A stretch of DNA of 47,475 nt from MED-G116 sp038107835 (GCA_038107835.1 JAYNHH010000019.1:1-47475), one strand, 5' to 3'. Shown: positions 27,592 to 36,665, numbered from the stretch's first letter. Numbers and translations are program-made. Notes: generated from the letters alone by a model not told the origin.

Positions 27592-28014
27592 ATGAAGCTG
27601 GAATTTCATCATATCAATTACGTGTCAAAGGATGTGGATGAATTGGATGATTTCTATCGGAACATCCTGCAGATGGAGCCCCTGTCCCCACAGAATTTCC
27701 CCCGGACGGATGCAACGGACAGTTCCGGCTATGCAGGGAAGATCCGGTTTGTCACTGAGGGAACGATGCAGATGCACCTTGCCGAACAGGATTTGACTGT
27801 GGCGGCGAAACACAGCCAGCACATAAATCCTGTTGAAAGGGGCCATATCGCCTTTCGCACCGATGACATCGAGGCCTTCAAAGCCCTGTTGCGGCAGAAT
27901 GACATTGATTTTGCTGATTATGGAACGGCCTTTGCCAGGGAATGGTACCAGATTTTCTTTCACGACCCTGTCGGCAATATCATCGAGGTGCATCAGATGC
28001 TTGACGAGGCTTGA
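27592..28014 (+). CDS. VOC-superfamily (glyoxalase/bleomycin-resistance-fold) protein
   Basis: A 140-residue metal-dependent fold. The N-terminal FHHINYVSKDVDELDDFYRNIL and the C-terminal FHDPVGNIIEVHQ are standard VOC elements, with likely metal ligands H6 or H7, the central H in RGHIAF, and E in IIEVH. The start ATG at 27592 is preceded by AGGGGGAAC. The enzyme may be a lyase, isomerase or dioxygenase; the neighbours give no hint. Confidence 0.85.
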   Translation: MKLEFHHINYVSKDVDELDDFYRNILQMEPLSPQNFPRTDATDSSGYAGKIRFVTEGTMQMHLAEQDLTVAAKHSQHINPVERGHIAFRTDDIEAFKALLRQNDIDFADYGTAFAREWYQIFFHDPVGNIIEVHQMLDEA

Positions 28015-28086
28015 TGCGCGCCTCGCACCAGGGTTAAAAGACCGTCACCAAATCAACCACGCAGTGATCAAGGGTGAAATCAAGAC

Positions 28087-28398
28087 ATGTCAGAATTCAA
28101 GAATGTAACAGTCCAGAAAATGGCCAATATCTATTTTGACGGGCGCGTGACAAGCACCAAAGTTACCTTTGCCGATGGGTCATGGAAAACGCTGGGGGTG
28201 ATGTTGCCCGGCGAGTACGAATTTGGCACCGATGCCCATGAGGTGATGGAGATATTGTCGGGCGAGCTGGAGGTGTTGTTGCCCGGGTCAACTGACTGGA
28301 AGCCAGTCAGTGGGGGCGACAGCTTCGAGGTGCCGGCAAACAGCAAATTTCAGGTGAAAATCCACGCAATGATCAATTATTGCTGCTCATATGGGTGA
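28087..28398 (+). CDS. ppnP: Pyrimidine/purine nucleoside phosphorylase
   Basis: A 103-residue cupin-like protein of the DUF1255/PpnP family, which phosphorolyses several nucleosides. The family signature appears as MANIYFDGRVTSTKVTFADG, TLGVMLPGEYEFGTDAHEVM and PANSKFQVKI. The ATG at 28087 gives MSEFKNVTVQKM, close to known starts. Confidence 0.92.
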   Translation: MSEFKNVTVQKMANIYFDGRVTSTKVTFADGSWKTLGVMLPGEYEFGTDAHEVMEILSGELEVLLPGSTDWKPVSGGDSFEVPANSKFQVKIHAMINYCCSYG

Positions 28399-28463
28399 TC
28401 AGCCGCAAAGGCTAACCCCGCGGCAATCTGGATTGACCCTGAAAATACGCGGGCTGGACAGCG

Positions 28464-28625
28464 CTAATTGGTGATCAGGGCGACCAGACCGTAGGCCAGC
28501 AAACCGGCATAGACCATTGGCAGGGCAAAACCTGTCTGTTCAGAGTGCCGCTTTGTTGAAAAGCGGGACAAATGGCCAAAGCGGATGTATTCCGCGCGCT
28601 TCTTGTCATCATGGGCAAGGTTCAT
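28464..28625 (-). CDS. Small hypothetical protein with C-terminal membrane helix
   Basis: A 53-residue frame from the ATG at 28625 to a TAG at 28464, with GTGAGAG upstream. The N-terminal half is basic and polar (MNLAHDDKKRAEYIRFGHL), and the C-terminal half is one hydrophobic helix (FALPMVYAGLLAYGLVALI). No family recognised. The composition shift from soluble to membrane segment is typical of a real tail-anchored small protein. Confidence 0.6.
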   Translation of the reverse strand: MNLAHDDKKRAEYIRFGHLSRFSTKRHSEQTGFALPMVYAGLLAYGLVALITN

Positions 28626-28819
28626 AATTGCTCTCACTTAGCTTCGTTTTCCCACATGGCCGTCGCCTGCCTGGGCCGCAGGGCACTGTCAAGCGACTGA
28701 CACCTGTGAGCGACGGTGCAAGAAATATGCCTATTTCGGAAAATCCACGCTAAAGTGACGCCCACAACGCATCAATTTGTTCAGGCGGTTGCTCCCGAAC
28801 CGCAGGATGGCAGCATTTT

Positions 28820-29959
28820 ATGACCGGATTTTCCCCACAACATGGTGTGTTTTTCGCCTTTTGCATTTATGCCATGGCGCTGGGCGCTATTTTTCCCCGG
28901 CTTGGCGACATGCAGTTGCAGATGGGAATTGCCGAGGGACAGCTGGGCATGTCGGTCATTGGCGCAGCCCTTGGGGTGCAGCTGTCACTTCTCGTTGCTG
29001 GCAGGGTCTTGCGGGCGGTTGGATTTCGCTGGATCATGCTTGTCGGCATCGTGATCATCAGCGGCGCTGAAATGATTGCGTCCCTGTCTCTGGGGCCGCT
29101 TGCCTTCTTCTGCTGGCTGTTCGTCGCCGGTCTTGCGATCGGTGTTGTCGAGGTGGCGGTAAATGTCGAGGCGGACCGGACCGAATTCCAGATTGGTCGC
29201 CGCGTGATGAACAGGTGTCACGCTTTCTGGAGCTTTGGGTTTTTTGGCGCGGGTTTGCTGGGGGCTCTGATTGCCCAGCTGCAGATTTCCGTGTTCGCCC
29301 ACATGTCTGGCTTTCTGATTTTCACCTCCTGTTCAGCATTGCTGCTGATCGGACAGCATCAACCGGCATCGCCGCGGCCGGGCGAGGACAGCCAGAGCGT
29401 GACCTTTGCCCGCCCGACAAAACCGATCCTGATGCTCGTTGCACTGACTCTGTCGGCGATGTTGCTTGAGGGCGCCGGTATCGACTGGTCGGTGATTTTC
29501 ATGCGTGATGTCTTTGCCACACCACCTTTTATCAGTGGCCTCGCATTGGCACTTGTTGCATTCAGCCAGTTCATCGTGCGGTTCTTTGCGGATGATTTTG
29601 TCGAGCGATATGGACCTGAGAAGGTCACATATTGGTCCGTGATCACGCTTGGCATTGGTGTTTCGCTCGTTGGTTTTGCGCCGAATCCAGTGGTTGCGCT
29701 TGCCGGCTTTTCCCTGTTGGGGGCCGGTACGGCAGTGATTTTTCCACTTGCCATCTCGGCGGCTGCACAGCGAAAGGACCGGCCGGCGGCGGTCAATGTT
29801 GCCGCGCTGGCACAGCTGTCTTTCGTGGTGTTTCTGCTGGCACCACCATTGCTTGGGGCGGTTGCCGAGTTTTTCGGCATCCGTGTGTCTTTCGGCATAG
29901 GGCTGCCGTTGGTCGTGCTGAGCTGGTTCATGGTGCGGTCATTACGCCCAAACACGTGA
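28820..29959 (+). CDS. MFS transporter
   Basis: A 379-residue membrane carrier with twelve hydrophobic segments. Its N-terminus (FFAFCIYAMALGAIFPRLGDMQLQMG) and the GVVEVAVNVEADR and MNRCHAFWSFGFFGAGLLGAL segments resemble the FucP/YbjJ-like branch of MFS proteins. The ATG at 28820 follows AGGATGG at about ten bases. No substrate can be assigned. Confidence 0.88.
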   Translation: MTGFSPQHGVFFAFCIYAMALGAIFPRLGDMQLQMGIAEGQLGMSVIGAALGVQLSLLVAGRVLRAVGFRWIMLVGIVIISGAEMIASLSLGPLAFFCWLFVAGLAIGVVEVAVNVEADRTEFQIGRRVMNRCHAFWSFGFFGAGLLGALIAQLQISVFAHMSGFLIFTSCSALLLIGQHQPASPRPGEDSQSVTFARPTKPILMLVALTLSAMLLEGAGIDWSVIFMRDVFATPPFISGLALALVAFSQFIVRFFADDFVERYGPEKVTYWSVITLGIGVSLVGFAPNPVVALAGFSLLGAGTAVIFPLAISAAAQRKDRPAAVNVAALAQLSFVVFLLAPPLLGAVAEFFGIRVSFGIGLPLVVLSWFMVRSLRPNT

Positions 29960-29997
29960 TCCCGGGGCGGGCTATCCCACGCACAGGTCGAGGCCAA

Positions 29998-30026
29998 CAA
30001 AAAAGCGGCCACCGAAAGCGATGGCC
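29998..30026 (-). terminator. Rho-independent terminator of hsp20
   Basis: On the minus strand GGCCATCG (30026-30019) pairs with CGGTGGCC (30014-30007) with one G-U pair and a CTTT loop, followed by GCTTTTTTG. It begins 44 bases after the hsp20 stop. Confidence 0.85.
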
Positions 30027-30069
30027 ACCTCGTAAGATGTGTGCAGAAAGTCTGCGCTCTTTAAGCGGG

Positions 30070-30522
30070 TCAGGCCGACGCAGCCTTGGGCAAGCTCTTT
30101 GCCTTGGTGTTGATCGTAATCTGCCTTGATTTATCTGCCTCAGGGATCTCGCGGTACAGGAACACCGTCAGGATGCCATCGACGAATTGTGCATCATCAA
30201 CCTTCATATACTCGGCAAGCCGGAACATTTTGGAAAAGGCGCGCTGGGCGATGCCGCGATGAATGTAGTTATCCGTGGCTTCTTCCTTCACTTCCTCTTT
30301 TTTTGCCTCGATTGTCAGCACCCCTTTTTCAGTCTGAATGCTGATATCATCGGAACTGAATCCGGCAAGGGCTACCTCGATGCGGTAATGCTCATCGTCA
30401 TCCTTCGCGATGTTATAGGAAGGATAGTTTGATTCCTTCCGTTCCGCCATTTTGTTCAACTCGTCAAACAGCGAGTCAAAACCTACAAATTGGCGCGCCA
30501 TTGGTGTCGTAAATACAGTCAT
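30070..30522 (-). CDS. Small heat-shock protein, Hsp20/IbpA type
   Basis: A 150-residue alpha-crystallin-domain chaperone that holds unfolded proteins. The N-terminus MTVFTTPMARQFVGFDSLF and the core YPSYNIAKDDDEHYRIEVALAGF are IbpA-like, and the domain ends with the GILTVFLYREIPE strand. The second ATG (30522) is taken as the start because AAGGAG lies six bases before it; the first ATG (30528) abuts that ribosome site. The unit carries its own RpoH promoter, ROSE-type leader and terminator. Confidence 0.95.
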   Translation of the reverse strand: MTVFTTPMARQFVGFDSLFDELNKMAERKESNYPSYNIAKDDDEHYRIEVALAGFSSDDISIQTEKGVLTIEAKKEEVKEEATDNYIHRGIAQRAFSKMFRLAEYMKVDDAQFVDGILTVFLYREIPEADKSRQITINTKAKSLPKAASA

Positions 30523-30617
30523 GTTCATCTCCTTATGATTAAGCGAGTTGTCGCCGGCTCCTTAACAAGCAAGCCGGCTGCTTTGGTCTTCCAAACGTGA
30601 CCCGTTACGGCGTCACC
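30523..30617 (-). promoter_or_regulatory. ROSE-type RNA thermometer in the hsp20 leader
   Basis: The roughly 95-nt leader folds, by eye, into three hairpins. They are GTGAC...GTCAC enclosing CCG/CGG (about 30599-30617), a perfect 7-bp GCCGGCT/AGCCGGC stem (30578-30572 with 30559-30553), and a terminal hairpin over the ribosome site. In the last, UCGCUU (30546-30541) pairs with AAGGA (30534-30530) leaving one G bulged. UYGCU opposite the Shine-Dalgarno with a bulged G is the defining feature of ROSE thermometers, which melt on heating to permit translation. Confidence 0.8.
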
Positions 30618-30623
30618 TAACTG

Positions 30624-30651
30624 ATATGGTTAGATAAACGTGAATTTCAAG
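30624..30651 (-). promoter_or_regulatory. RpoH (sigma-32) promoter of hsp20
   Basis: On the minus strand CTTGAAA (30651-30645) is followed after 15 bases by CCATAT (30629-30624), an excellent match to the heat-shock sigma consensus. The inferred start near 30617 begins the ROSE leader. Confidence 0.8.
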
Positions 30652-30730
30652 AGAGCAGGACAAATAACATTCAAAAGGCTTTGCCGGCACATTCAGATGC
30701 TTGCTGTCTGGTGGGATTCTCGGAGAGTGA

Positions 30731-30806
30731 TGGTGCTGCCAGCGTGATTCGAACACGCGACCTCACCCTTACCAAGGGTGCGCTCTACCGCTGGAGCTAT
30801 GGCAGC
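30731..30806 (-). tRNA. tRNA-Thr (anticodon GGT)
   Basis: Read on the minus strand, 76 nt fold as a complete cloverleaf. The acceptor GCTGCCA pairs with TGGCAGC, the anticodon loop TTGGTAA sits in a CACCC/GGGTG stem, the T loop is TTCGAAT, and the CCA end is encoded. Confidence 0.96.
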
Positions 30807-30900
30807 ATTTCCATCGACGCGCATGAATTACACGAAAGCGGCGGCGAAGTGAAGTTTTTTCCAGTCCGTGACGCTGCATTTCGCAAAAAACATGCCAGCC

Positions 30901-32316
30901 CTACCAGCGGAGCAGAAATCGCACGATGCGGCGGGTTCGCTGGCTGAACAGCTTTTCCGTGAAAAAGCGGCCTGCCGCCTGTTTGCTGGCATCGCCATAT
31001 GTGGGATAAGGCGCAATGATCGAGGCCATTTTGCTGATTTTCTGACGGCTGCTGATCGCCAGAACCCAGGCAAGGATCATCTCACCCGCATTGGGCGCCA
31101 GAATGCTGGCACCCAGAATGCGTCCATTTCTGTGTGTAATAATTTTCACCATGCCTTCGCGCCGCCGCTCGGCAATGGCGCGGTCGAGGCCGGCAAGGGG
31201 TACCTGCATGACGCGGATATTGGCCTCGCCCCACATATCGGTGGCGGCGTTTTCAGTCAACCCGACCTGCGCCAGTTCGGGATCACTGAAGGTTACCCGG
31301 GGAATGATGCTGTCATTCAATCTGGCAGGCAGTTTGAACAGCATGTTGCGGATGACGACGCCGGCATGATACCCGGCCATATGGGTAAATTGTGCCCGCC
31401 CGGTGACATCACCAATGGCGAATACGTGTTTGTTGCTGGTGCGCAGCCTTTTGTCGGTGGTGATGCCTGCAGGTGTGGCGGCAATGCCAGCTGCCGCAAG
31501 ATCCAGCCCTTCGGTGGCTGGCCGCCGGCCAACAGCAACAAGTAGCTGACTTGCCTCGAGCACAGCTCCATCAGCAAGGGTAGCCGTGATCCCGACTTTG
31601 CTTTTGGCAACCTCGGTGACGCCAACCCCCTCGACAAGCGTGATGCCCTCATCAATCAGGCGCGTTTTCAGGATTTCGACAAGTTCGGCGTCATCGCGGC
31701 CCATGATGGTGGCGGCTTCAATCACGGTCACGCGGCAGCCGAGGCGGGCATGTGCCTGTGCCATCTCGATGCCGATTGGACCGCCACCAATGATCAGCAG
31801 ATGATCCGGTTTTTCCGGATCGGAAAAAATTGTCTCGTTGGTGTGGAATGGGGTCCTGTCCAGCCCCGCAATCGGCGGCACCAGCGGTGATGAACCAGTG
31901 GCAATGACGATATAGCGGGCGGTTACCTGATGCGTTGTGGATTGGACCTTGTTGCGGCCAGCAAAGCTGGCGCGTTCACGAATGACGGTGACGCCAAGCC
32001 CCTCAAAGCGGTCAACAGAATCATGCGGGGCGATTGTGGCAATCACATCGGCGACATGCGCCTTGGTCGCGGCAAAATCCACTTTTGCGGCATTGCCCGT
32101 GATGCCCATTTCAGCATTGCCAGCCACGTGATGCGCAGCCTTGCCCGCGGCAAGCAGCGCCTTTGAGGGAATGCAGCCTGTGTTCAGACAATCGCCACCC
32201 ATCTCCCCATCTTCAAACAGCACGACATCTGCACCCATCTGCGCGGCACCTGCGGCGACGCTCAACCCACCCGAACCACCGCCGATAACGATGATATCTG
32301 TTTTGATGGTCTTCAT
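30901..32316 (-). CDS. Pyridine nucleotide-disulfide oxidoreductase (MerA/lipoamide-dehydrogenase-like)
   Basis: A 471-residue flavoprotein with an N-terminal FAD motif (IIVIGGGSGGLSVAAGAA), the redox-active CxxxxC (C43, C48 in GGDCLNTGCIPSK), a second nucleotide motif (LLIIGGGPIGIEMAQAHARLG) and the FAD motif VFAIGDVTG. It lacks the N-terminal heavy-metal domain and the C-terminal vicinal cysteines of true mercuric reductase. The C-terminal active-site His-Glu pair is replaced: APYPTYGDASK instead of H-P-T-L-S-E. Its start overlaps the TVP38 gene stop by four bases, a pairing seen widely, but the substrate of such enzymes is not settled. Confidence 0.88.
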   Translation of the reverse strand: MKTIKTDIIVIGGGSGGLSVAAGAAQMGADVVLFEDGEMGGDCLNTGCIPSKALLAAGKAAHHVAGNAEMGITGNAAKVDFAATKAHVADVIATIAPHDSVDRFEGLGVTVIRERASFAGRNKVQSTTHQVTARYIVIATGSSPLVPPIAGLDRTPFHTNETIFSDPEKPDHLLIIGGGPIGIEMAQAHARLGCRVTVIEAATIMGRDDAELVEILKTRLIDEGITLVEGVGVTEVAKSKVGITATLADGAVLEASQLLVAVGRRPATEGLDLAAAGIAATPAGITTDKRLRTSNKHVFAIGDVTGRAQFTHMAGYHAGVVIRNMLFKLPARLNDSIIPRVTFSDPELAQVGLTENAATDMWGEANIRVMQVPLAGLDRAIAERRREGMVKIITHRNGRILGASILAPNAGEMILAWVLAISSRQKISKMASIIAPYPTYGDASKQAAGRFFTEKLFSQRTRRIVRFLLRW

Positions 32317-33050
32317 TGGCTGAGGCCTCTTTGACCATCGGTCAAACGCCGAAAGATAACCGGCAGCAAGGCAAGCACCCCAAGGCCAACAAGCGGAATG
32401 ATGATTGGCGCAGAGGTCAGCACGGCAAGGTCGGGTGTCTGGCCTGCCGCCAGAATATGGTCAAAGCCACGCCCAACAGAAATGAAGACAGCTGTTCCGG
32501 GGGTTATGCCGATAAAAGTGGCAAGCAGAAACGTACCAAGCCGCATGCTGGTCAGCGCTGGCACAATATTGACCACCCAGAAGGGCGCTGCTGGAATTAA
32601 CCGTAACGCGAGCAGATAGGAAAAGGAGTTCCGGCTGAAGCCGGCTTCCAGACTGGCCACGAACGGTCCGGCGCGGGCGCGCAGCAGATCAGCGAAAAAT
32701 GATCTGGCGGCGATGAAAACAACACCGGCTCCGGCCGTGGCACCGCAGATCACCAGAATAACCGCGGGCCAGCCGAGCAATGCACCGCCGGTTAGCGTCA
32801 GCGGCAACGCAATCGGCAGGGAGAAAGCCACAACCACCGCATAACCCAGCATGAAAATCATATAGCTCAGCCAGAGATGTGCCTCCACAAAGCCATTCAT
32901 ATTGGCGTAATGCGCGCCAACGGCTTGCCAGGTCACGAGCTCATATGCACCACTGAGAAAGAAGATGCCAAGGCCAAGGACCAGAATTGCCGGCAGAACG
33001 TATCTGGTCGGTTTTCTTGGTTGGTTGGTCTGATTTAAGTCTGTGCTCAT
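32313..33050 (-). CDS. TVP38/TMEM64-family (DedA-superfamily) membrane protein
   Basis: A 245-residue inner-membrane protein with about five to six hydrophobic segments. The VTT-domain signature is present: GGALLGWPAVILVICGATAGAGVVF, then the F-LLALRLIPAAPFWVVNIV segment with its conserved Arg and Pro residues. DedA-superfamily proteins are proposed lipid scramblases or transporters. Upstream gene of a coupled pair with the flavoprotein. Confidence 0.9.
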   Translation of the reverse strand: MSTDLNQTNQPRKPTRYVLPAILVLGLGIFFLSGAYELVTWQAVGAHYANMNGFVEAHLWLSYMIFMLGYAVVVAFSLPIALPLTLTGGALLGWPAVILVICGATAGAGVVFIAARSFFADLLRARAGPFVASLEAGFSRNSFSYLLALRLIPAAPFWVVNIVPALTSMRLGTFLLATFIGITPGTAVFISVGRGFDHILAAGQTPDLAVLTSAPIIIPLVGLGVLALLPVIFRRLTDGQRGLSQ

Positions 33051-33299
33051 GTGCAGGCGCCTGTCGTTCCCACCTCATGTGGGTCCATTCATCTGGAGGA
33101 CTGCCCGTTTCCCCGGCAATCATTTTCGCCCATCATCCCCAGTGGGCAGTCGATCTGGTCTTTACCGAAGAGCCGGATTGACGCATGTTACATGGACCAA
33201 CAAACGGCCACAATATGTCCATATTGCGTTGCTAGCTATCTTGGGGAATAACAGACCTTGCAAAAGGGTAGGGCGATGGTATCGCATCAGGGGAAAATC

Positions 33300-33506
33300 A
33301 TGACCGAGGCGCGGCCACCACTGCAAAAAAAGCCACCTTCACCAAGGAAGAATGAGGATCGATTGGCAAGGGCGCTGCGGGAGAATCTGCATCGCCGCAA
33401 GGCACAGGCGCGCTCGCGTGCTGTCGCAGCCGTCACAGATGATCCGGCCGCACCCAGTGATACAGCCACGCAGAAAAGATCAGCAGGGGACAGCAGCAAT
33501 GGATAG
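33300..33506 (+). CDS. Small basic hypothetical protein upstream of murA
   Basis: A 68-residue, highly charged protein. Starting at ATG 33300 (GGGGA six bases upstream) gives MTEARPPLQKK; earlier in-frame starts are possible. The middle RLARALRENLHRRKAQARSRA resembles short proteins found beside murA in other alphaproteobacteria. It overlaps the murA start by eight bases. Function unknown. Confidence 0.65.
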   Translation: MTEARPPLQKKPPSPRKNEDRLARALRENLHRRKAQARSRAVAAVTDDPAAPSDTATQKRSAGDSSNG

Positions 33507-34776
33507 GCTCAGGATTAATGGTGGCGTTCCATTGCAGGGCGAGATTGCCATCAGTGGGGCGAAAAACGCTGCCTTGCCACTTCTTGCCCTTGGGCTGATG
33601 TCAGATGATGCGCTGGTGCTGGAGAATGTTCCACGCCTTGCCGATACGCTGTCGATGGAGGGTTTGATCCGTCATCATGGCGTTGATGTCATTCGTGAGG
33701 ATGAAACGGTCACCCTGTCCGGTGCCGCCTCATCTTTTGATGCCCCCTATGATCTTGTGCGCAAAATGCGCGCGTCCATCCTTGTTCTGGGACCGTTGCT
33801 TGCCCGCTATGGCGAGGCGCGTGTCTCTTTGCCCGGAGGCTGTGCCATCGGCACGCGCCCGGTCGATTTGCATATCCGGGCGATGCAGGCGCTTGGCGCG
33901 ATCGTTGAACTCGCCGACGGATATATTCAGGCACGTGCACCGCAGGGTCTGACTGGTGGACGTGTTGTGTTTCCGATGGTGTCGGTTGGCGCTACGGAGA
34001 ATGCCATCATGGCGGCGGTTCTTGCCAAGGGTAGCTCAGAGCTGGTCAATGTGGCTCGTGAGCCGGAGATTTCTGATCTGGCTGACTGTCTGAATGCCAT
34101 GGGAGCAAAGATCAGCGGTCATGGCACCGATACCATCACGATCGAGGGTGTTGCCAGCCTTGGTGGTACGACGCACAGGGTTGTTGCCGATCGCATTGAG
34201 GCGGGTACCTTTGCCATTGCCGCCGGTATCACTGGGGGCAGCCTGACCCTGAAACAGGCAAGGCCCCGTCATCTGGATGCCCTGATCGACGTGCTGCGGC
34301 TAAGCGGCATCGACGTCAGTGAAGCGGGTGACAATCTGACGGTCACCGCCACTGACCGGGTGTTGGCAACCGATATCAGTACTGATCCGTTTCCCGGATT
34401 CCCCACCGACCTGCAGGCGCAGTTCATGGCGATGATGTGTGTTGCGGATGGGTCATCCCGTATTTCGGAGACCATTTTTGAAAACCGGTTTATGCATGTG
34501 CCTGAATTGGTCCGAATGGGCGCTGATATCAGCGTCGATGGTGGGGTTGCGTTTGTCAGGGGGCGACGTCACCTGACGCCAGCGCCGGTAATGGCAACCG
34601 ACCTGCGCGCCTCGGTCTCTCTGGTTCTGGCGGCGCTTGCCACCGAGGGCCAGAGCGAGGTCAGCCGCATTTACCACCTTGACCGGGGGTACAGCAATCT
34701 GGAGGACAAGCTGGGCCAGTGCGGCGCGCGCCTTGAACGCATCAGTGATGGCGGAGACGATGACGAAGCCAGCTGA
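33499..34776 (+). CDS. murA: UDP-N-acetylglucosamine 1-carboxyvinyltransferase
   Basis: A 425-residue cytosolic enzyme that adds enolpyruvate to UDP-GlcNAc, the first committed step of peptidoglycan synthesis. The ATG at 33499 gives MDRLRINGGVPLQGEIAISGAKNAALP, matching the family. The catalytic cysteine is C115 in LPGGCAIGTRP, i.e. the Cys form that fosfomycin alkylates. Also seen are DRIEAGTFAIAAGITGG and FPTDLQAQFMAM. A longer frame reaching 33352 is an artefact. Confidence 0.98.
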   Translation: MDRLRINGGVPLQGEIAISGAKNAALPLLALGLMSDDALVLENVPRLADTLSMEGLIRHHGVDVIREDETVTLSGAASSFDAPYDLVRKMRASILVLGPLLARYGEARVSLPGGCAIGTRPVDLHIRAMQALGAIVELADGYIQARAPQGLTGGRVVFPMVSVGATENAIMAAVLAKGSSELVNVAREPEISDLADCLNAMGAKISGHGTDTITIEGVASLGGTTHRVVADRIEAGTFAIAAGITGGSLTLKQARPRHLDALIDVLRLSGIDVSEAGDNLTVTATDRVLATDISTDPFPGFPTDLQAQFMAMMCVADGSSRISETIFENRFMHVPELVRMGADISVDGGVAFVRGRRHLTPAPVMATDLRASVSLVLAALATEGQSEVSRIYHLDRGYSNLEDKLGQCGARLERISDGGDDDEAS

Positions 34777-35245
34777 CACAGGCAGTGGTGACGCCCCCTT
34801 GCGTCTGCTGGCGCGTGATGGTGCAGATATCGAAGTGCTGTCAACACTGCTGCAGGATGCCATTGTTCCGGGCGCTGATATGCTGTTTGACCGAGATGGC
34901 AAACGCTTCATTTTCATTGCCAACCGGTTCTGCTGGGAGCGGCCGGCCATTGCCGATGTGACTGGCGAGAAGGGTGAACCCGTGCATGAACGCAGCCTTT
35001 GCGCGGTCCGGATTGAGGGTGTGCAAAGGGTGTTGCAGACCAACATGCCAGCCAGGCGCGATACGGCGCTGTTCAATCTGCTGGCCGTGACCTGTGGTGC
35101 AGGAGCTGACCATGGAACCTATGTTGATTTGATGTTTTCGGCTGGGGCGACGTTGCGCCTGCTGGTGGAAAGCATCGAAGTCGCCGCCGAGGATGTTGAG
35201 GCAACCCGGCCAACAACCTCTCAGCCCAAGCATGACAACAGTTGA
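34760..35245 (+). CDS. DUF2948-family protein
   Basis: A 161-residue protein of an alphaproteobacterial family encoded beside murA and hisD. Visible features are PLRLLARDGADIEVLSTLLQDAI, the RFIFIANRFCWE segment, HERSLCAVRIEGV and a strand TYVDLMFSAGATLRLLVE. The ATG at 34760 is preceded by GGCGGAG and overlaps the murA stop by 17 bases; an ATG at 34748 is an alternative. Function unknown. Confidence 0.82.
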   Translation: MTKPADTGSGDAPLRLLARDGADIEVLSTLLQDAIVPGADMLFDRDGKRFIFIANRFCWERPAIADVTGEKGEPVHERSLCAVRIEGVQRVLQTNMPARRDTALFNLLAVTCGAGADHGTYVDLMFSAGATLRLLVESIEVAAEDVEATRPTTSQPKHDNS

Positions 35246-35369
35246 AACAATCTACCTTTTCTCCATCCTCTTGCCTGCATGGCAGATTGGCATTGCACTG
35301 GAAAATCGCTGGATTTCCTGATAACACACCAGCCATACCAACCCTGATCACCAGACAAGGACAGGCGTG

Positions 35370-36665
35370 ATGGCCCGAAGACTGGATTATGCACAGCCCG
35401 ATTTTTCTGATCGGTTTGCCGATCTGTTGGCAAGCAAGCGAGAATCTGATCTGGATGTATCCGCAGCGGTTGCCGATATTCTGGCTGATGTCCGCCAGCG
35501 TGGTGATGAGGCACTGTTGCAACTGACCGCAAAATTTGACCGTCTGCAGTGTGACAGGGTTGCCGATCTGGCCATCGGGCAGGAGGAGATGAGGGCAGCT
35601 CTCTCCAGTCTGGACCCGGCCCTGCGCGAGGCCTTGCAGGTGGCGGCACTGCGGATCAGGGCGTTTCACGAAAAGCAATTGCCCGAGGGATTTTCCTATC
35701 GTGACGATGACGGGGTCATGCTTGGCATGCGCTATACGCCAGTTGATGCCGCCGGGCTGTATGTGCCGGGTGGCAAGGCTGTTTACCCCTCATCGGTGTT
35801 GATGAATGCCATTCCGGCTACCGTTGCCGGTGTTGCCCGCCGTGTGGTGGTGGTGCCAGCGCCTGATGGTTTTGTCAGCCCGATGGTGCTCGCGGCGGCG
35901 GCGCTTGGTGGGGCCACTGAAATGTGGCGGATCGGCGGTGCGCAGGCGGTGGCGGCGCTGGCTTATGGTACCCAGACAATTGGCGCGGTGGACAAGATTG
36001 TTGGCCCCGGCAATGCCTATGTGGCGACGGCCAAAAGACAGGTGTTTGGGGCTGTTGGCATCGACTCGATTGCTGGCCCATCCGAGATTCTGGTGATCGC
36101 CGACAATGGTAATGATCCGGCATGGATTGCTGCCGACCTGCTCTCGCAGGCCGAACATGACGAGGCGGCGCAATCGATCCTGATCACCGATGACAGGGAT
36201 TTTGCCGATGCGGTGTCGGCGGCGGTTGATACCACCCTGCCACAGCTGGAGCGAAGCGTTGTTGCTGGTGCGTCCTGGCGGGACAATGGTGCCATCATCA
36301 CGGTGCCGTCGCTTGATGTGATGCCGGCTCTGGCCGATCAGATTGCCGCCGAGCATCTCGAGCTTGCTATCGCAGATCCACGGCATTGGGCGGCCAGAAT
36401 AAGACATGCCGGTGCGATCTTTCTTGGCCGCTACACACCCGAGGCGATTGGCGATTATGTGGCTGGCCCAAATCATGTTCTGCCGACTGCGCGAACCGCG
36501 AAATTTTCCTCTGGCCTTGGTGTTGTTGACTTTATGAAGCGTACAACTACCGTTGAATGTGATGCAGACAGTTTCGGGCGGATTGCGCCTGCTGGCATTG
36601 AGCTTGCGAACAGTGAGGGGCTTGGTGCGCATGCGCTGTCAATGAGCATAAGGACGAACCGGTGA
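35370..36665 (+). CDS. hisD: Histidinol dehydrogenase
   Basis: A 431-residue zinc enzyme that oxidises histidinol to histidine with two NAD+. Clear motifs are YVPGGKAVYPSSVLMNAIPA, VGPGNAYVATAKRQVFG, DSIAGPSEILVIAD, the zinc and catalytic segment LSQAEHDEAAQ, and AEHLELAI. The ATG at 35370 follows AAGGACAGG. The gene order murA-DUF2948-hisD-UPF0262-phosphatase-infA-maf is typical of alphaproteobacteria. Confidence 0.98.
   Translation: MARRLDYAQPDFSDRFADLLASKRESDLDVSAAVADILADVRQRGDEALLQLTAKFDRLQCDRVADLAIGQEEMRAALSSLDPALREALQVAALRIRAFHEKQLPEGFSYRDDDGVMLGMRYTPVDAAGLYVPGGKAVYPSSVLMNAIPATVAGVARRVVVVPAPDGFVSPMVLAAAALGGATEMWRIGGAQAVAALAYGTQTIGAVDKIVGPGNAYVATAKRQVFGAVGIDSIAGPSEILVIADNGNDPAWIAADLLSQAEHDEAAQSILITDDRDFADAVSAAVDTTLPQLERSVVAGASWRDNGAIITVPSLDVMPALADQIAAEHLELAIADPRHWAARIRHAGAIFLGRYTPEAIGDYVAGPNHVLPTARTAKFSSGLGVVDFMKRTTTVECDADSFGRIAPAGIELANSEGLGAHALSMSIRTNR

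Noticed and set aside
30901..32316. Reading the flavoprotein as a true mercuric reductase.
   Set aside because: There is no N-terminal metal-binding domain, no C-terminal cysteine pair, and no other mer gene nearby.
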